From: CAYWFP01 sp964457365 | Lineage (GTDB): Bacteria; Planctomycetota; SZUA-567 | Direction: 5' to 3' | NCBI GenBank assembly: GCA_964457365.1 | Contig: CAYWFP010000155.1 | Span: 1 to 6,317 of the forward strand | DNA: 6,317 nucleotides | Shown here: positions 5,138 to 6,317 of the stretch, piece after piece | Layout of the letters: each line of letters opens with the position of its first letter | How positions within the stretch are numbered: position 1 is the first letter of the stretch | Notes under the pieces: generated by a model | What the model saw: only the letters and a program-made list of their open reading frames with translations | What the model was told of the DNA's origin: nothing | The model's database searches: none | Made by a program: the position numbers and the translations under genes

Positions 5138-5491
5138 ATGGCGAAGGACCTCGACAAGACGATTCGCAGAAACGCCAAGGGCCCGGCGCGGGTCCGGGGC
5201 GATTCGAGCGAGATGCAGCAGCACCGCCTGAAGGACCAGATCGAGGCGGTGATCGAGTCGGAGCTCGTCCGGTCGCGCCGCACCGTCAAGGACGCCTACT
5301 TCAACAACGGGGCCATCGGGTTCGCCATCATGGACGGCGACATCGCCGTTGCGGGTTCGCAGGGGCTGCACGCGGACTTCTCGATCACCAACTTCAGCCG
5401 CAACGAACCGCTGGAGGAGGCGGTCACGGTATCGATCACGGCCAAGCCGACCTACTCGACCACGGCCCCGGCATGGGTCACGACCACGTAA
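5138..5491 (+). CDS. phage fusion: small head-region protein plus tail-tube C-terminus
   Basis: An intact 117-codon frame with GGAGG about 6-8 nt before its ATG. Residues 1-37 (AKDLDKTIRRNAKGPARVRGDSSEMQQHRLKDQIEA pattern) resemble the start of a small protein that usually follows the terminase gene in some prophages. Residues from about 49 on (TVKDAYFNNGAIGFAIMDGD, then VAGSQGLHADFSITNFSRNEPLEEAVTVSITAKPTYS) resemble the C-terminal half of a TP901-1-like major tail protein. Normally the portal, protease and capsid genes lie between these two. I infer one large in-frame deletion with its joint around 5245-5285. A fused product is unlikely to form a tail tube. Identification is from memory of the families. 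Confidence 0.6.
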   Translation: MAKDLDKTIRRNAKGPARVRGDSSEMQQHRLKDQIEAVIESELVRSRRTVKDAYFNNGAIGFAIMDGDIAVAGSQGLHADFSITNFSRNEPLEEAVTVSITAKPTYSTTAPAWVTTT

Positions 5492-5504
5492 GGGAGGCAA
5501 ACGC

Positions 5505-6041
5505 ATGAAGACGTTCAAGGACAACGCAGGCCGGACCTGGACGGTCGGCATCGACGTGGCCGCGATCAAGCGGGTGCGGTCGCTGGTTGACGTGGACCTC
5601 ATGTCCGCCGTTGAAGGCAAGCTGCTGGAGCGCCTGGTCTCCGACCCGGTGCTTCTCTGCGACGTGATCTACTGCGTCTGCAAGCCCGAGGCCGATTCCA
5701 AAGGCGTCTCGGACGAGGAGTTCGGCCGGGCCATGGCGGGCGACGCCGTGGACCACGCGACCACCGCGCTATTGGAGGAACTCGTCGATTTTTTCCCGCA
5801 AGCGAGGCGACGCCTTCTGGCCAAGGCGCTCGCCAAGCTGAAGAACCTGGAGGCGCGGGCGCTGGAGGTCGCGGAGATGAAGCTCGACAGCCCGGAACTC
5901 GAGGCCGAGATGGAGGCGGCGCTCGCGAGGCATCCGGGCGGGAGCCGCCTACGTCGAGCTCTACGCCAACGACAACCGCCTGGTGCGCGGACTCAAGCGC
6001 GCCAAGGCGCGCCTCCGCGCCTTCAGCGCGTCCGTCCGTGA
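5505..6041 (+). CDS. phage tail assembly chaperone-like protein with aberrant 3' end
   Basis: Begins 14 nt after the previous stop, with GGAGG upstream of ATG 5505. Residues 1-141 read as a tail-gene-cluster protein that sits between tail tube and tape measure: FKDNAGRTWTVGIDVAAIKRVRSLVDVDL, VSDPVLLCDVIYCVCKPEAD, FGRAMAGDAVDHATTALLEELVDFFP and a helical, charged end (LAKLKNLEARALEVAEMKLDSPELEAEMEAAL). From about 5928 the same frame reads Arg/Pro/Gln-rich nonsense, because the DNA there encodes tape measure in another frame. The natural C-terminus is therefore missing and about 37 foreign residues are added before the stop at 6041. The role of tail assembly chaperone is inferred mainly from gene order. 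Confidence 0.55.
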   Translation: MKTFKDNAGRTWTVGIDVAAIKRVRSLVDVDLMSAVEGKLLERLVSDPVLLCDVIYCVCKPEADSKGVSDEEFGRAMAGDAVDHATTALLEELVDFFPQARRRLLAKALAKLKNLEARALEVAEMKLDSPELEAEMEAALARHPGGSRLRRALRQRQPPGARTQARQGAPPRLQRVRP

Positions 6042-6163
6042 AGTAGGCTTCCGCCTCGTCAAGCTCTCCGCCGTCTTCGCCACGCCGCTCATCGCCGGGG
6101 TGAAGGTCTTCGCCGACTTCGAAGAGCAGATGGCTAACGTCGCCACCATGCTCGGGCGACCCG
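5923..6163 (+). pseudogene. tail tape-measure protein N-terminal fragment
   Basis: In the frame whose codons include GGA at 5941, the DNA reads RGIRAGAAYVELYANDNRLVRGLKRAKARLRAF, then LVKLSAVFATPLIAGVKVFADFEEQMANVATML. That is the opening of a phage tape-measure protein, with its basic coiled region and hydrophobic segment. No ATG or GTG start precedes it: the frame closes with TGA at 5878-5880 and no start codon follows before the homologous part. After ATML (about 6157) the similarity ends. Real tape-measure proteins are many hundreds of residues long, so both ends are gone. Confidence 0.6.
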
Positions 6164-6317
6164 AGAAGCGGGGCAAGGCGTGGCAGCGACAACTGGGAGG
6201 TCACCTTCAACTTCTCCGCGAGCGAAACGAAATCGGGGCTCTCTGTCGGCGATATCACGATCCCGCAGAAACTCGGCTGGGAATATCTCTGGGTGCGCTA
6301 CGGCCCTGACGCCGACG
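6164..6317 (+). pseudogene. fragment of a further phage tail/baseplate-region protein (runs off the window)
   Basis: In a third frame, from about 6164 to the window end, the DNA reads SGARRGSDNWEVTFNFSASE, then TKSGLSVGDITIPQKLGWEYLWVRYGPDAD. This is a coherent protein-like stretch that I associate with a conserved protein encoded downstream of tape measure in similar prophages. It has no start codon of its own and joins the tape-measure frame near 6160. The 3' end lies outside the window, so its full state is unknown. Confidence 0.5.

Noticed and set aside
5900..6041. Programmed ribosomal frameshift joining tail chaperone and tape measure
   Set aside because: The tape-measure frame is +1 (not the usual -1) relative to the chaperone, no slippery heptamer is visible at the joint, and tape measure itself is cut at both ends. 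Deletion explains it better.

Overview
The window is a patchwork of a GC-rich bacterial genome. Toxin-antitoxin and defence genes sit inside the debris of a siphophage-type prophage. From memory, the phage pieces (GpA-like terminase, tail-tube, tail-chaperone and tape-measure types) look most like prophages of Planctomycetota. I hold that host assignment weakly, because there is no rRNA or housekeeping gene to anchor it.

Layout. 86-787 (minus): a complete vapBC pair with a consensus -35 box and a TACATG-rich operator. 788-1284: no gene, but three consecutive stem-loops lie at 985-1069. 1285-1945 (plus): an AbiEi-type antitoxin/repressor behind a 46-bp inverted repeat. Its toxin partner survives only as a start codon and about ten codons. 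1970-2122: three perfect palindromes in a row with no gene. 2127-2383 (plus): an internal fragment of a phage large terminase, cut at both ends. 2326-4863 (minus): a three-gene unit of abiEi, abiEii and a PD-(D/E)XK restriction-endonuclease-like gene. Its first two genes look intact and overlap by ATGA. The third has lost its 3' end at the junction with the terminase fragment. 4792-4940: the promoter/operator region of this unit, with a 27-bp inverted repeat over the -35 box and a second, in-register copy of the promoter core 74 bp upstream. 5138-6317 (plus): late phage genes that appear shortened and fused by internal deletions (head-region/tail-tube fusion, tail chaperone running into tape measure, tape measure running into a further tail-type gene).

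How it fits together. The terminase piece, the 5138 gene and the tail genes run in one direction and in normal late-operon order, so the abiE/endonuclease module occupies the slot between terminase and the next head gene. The prophage can no longer make particles. What looks functional is vapBC, the complete abiE pair and perhaps the lone AbiEi repressor: three autoregulated toxin-antitoxin-type loci in less than 5 kb, one of them apparently reduced to its antitoxin. The notable points are the duplicated abiE promoter, the antitoxin-only locus that keeps its operator, the shared -35 nonamer CTTGACAAT, and the repeated deletion fusions in the phage part.
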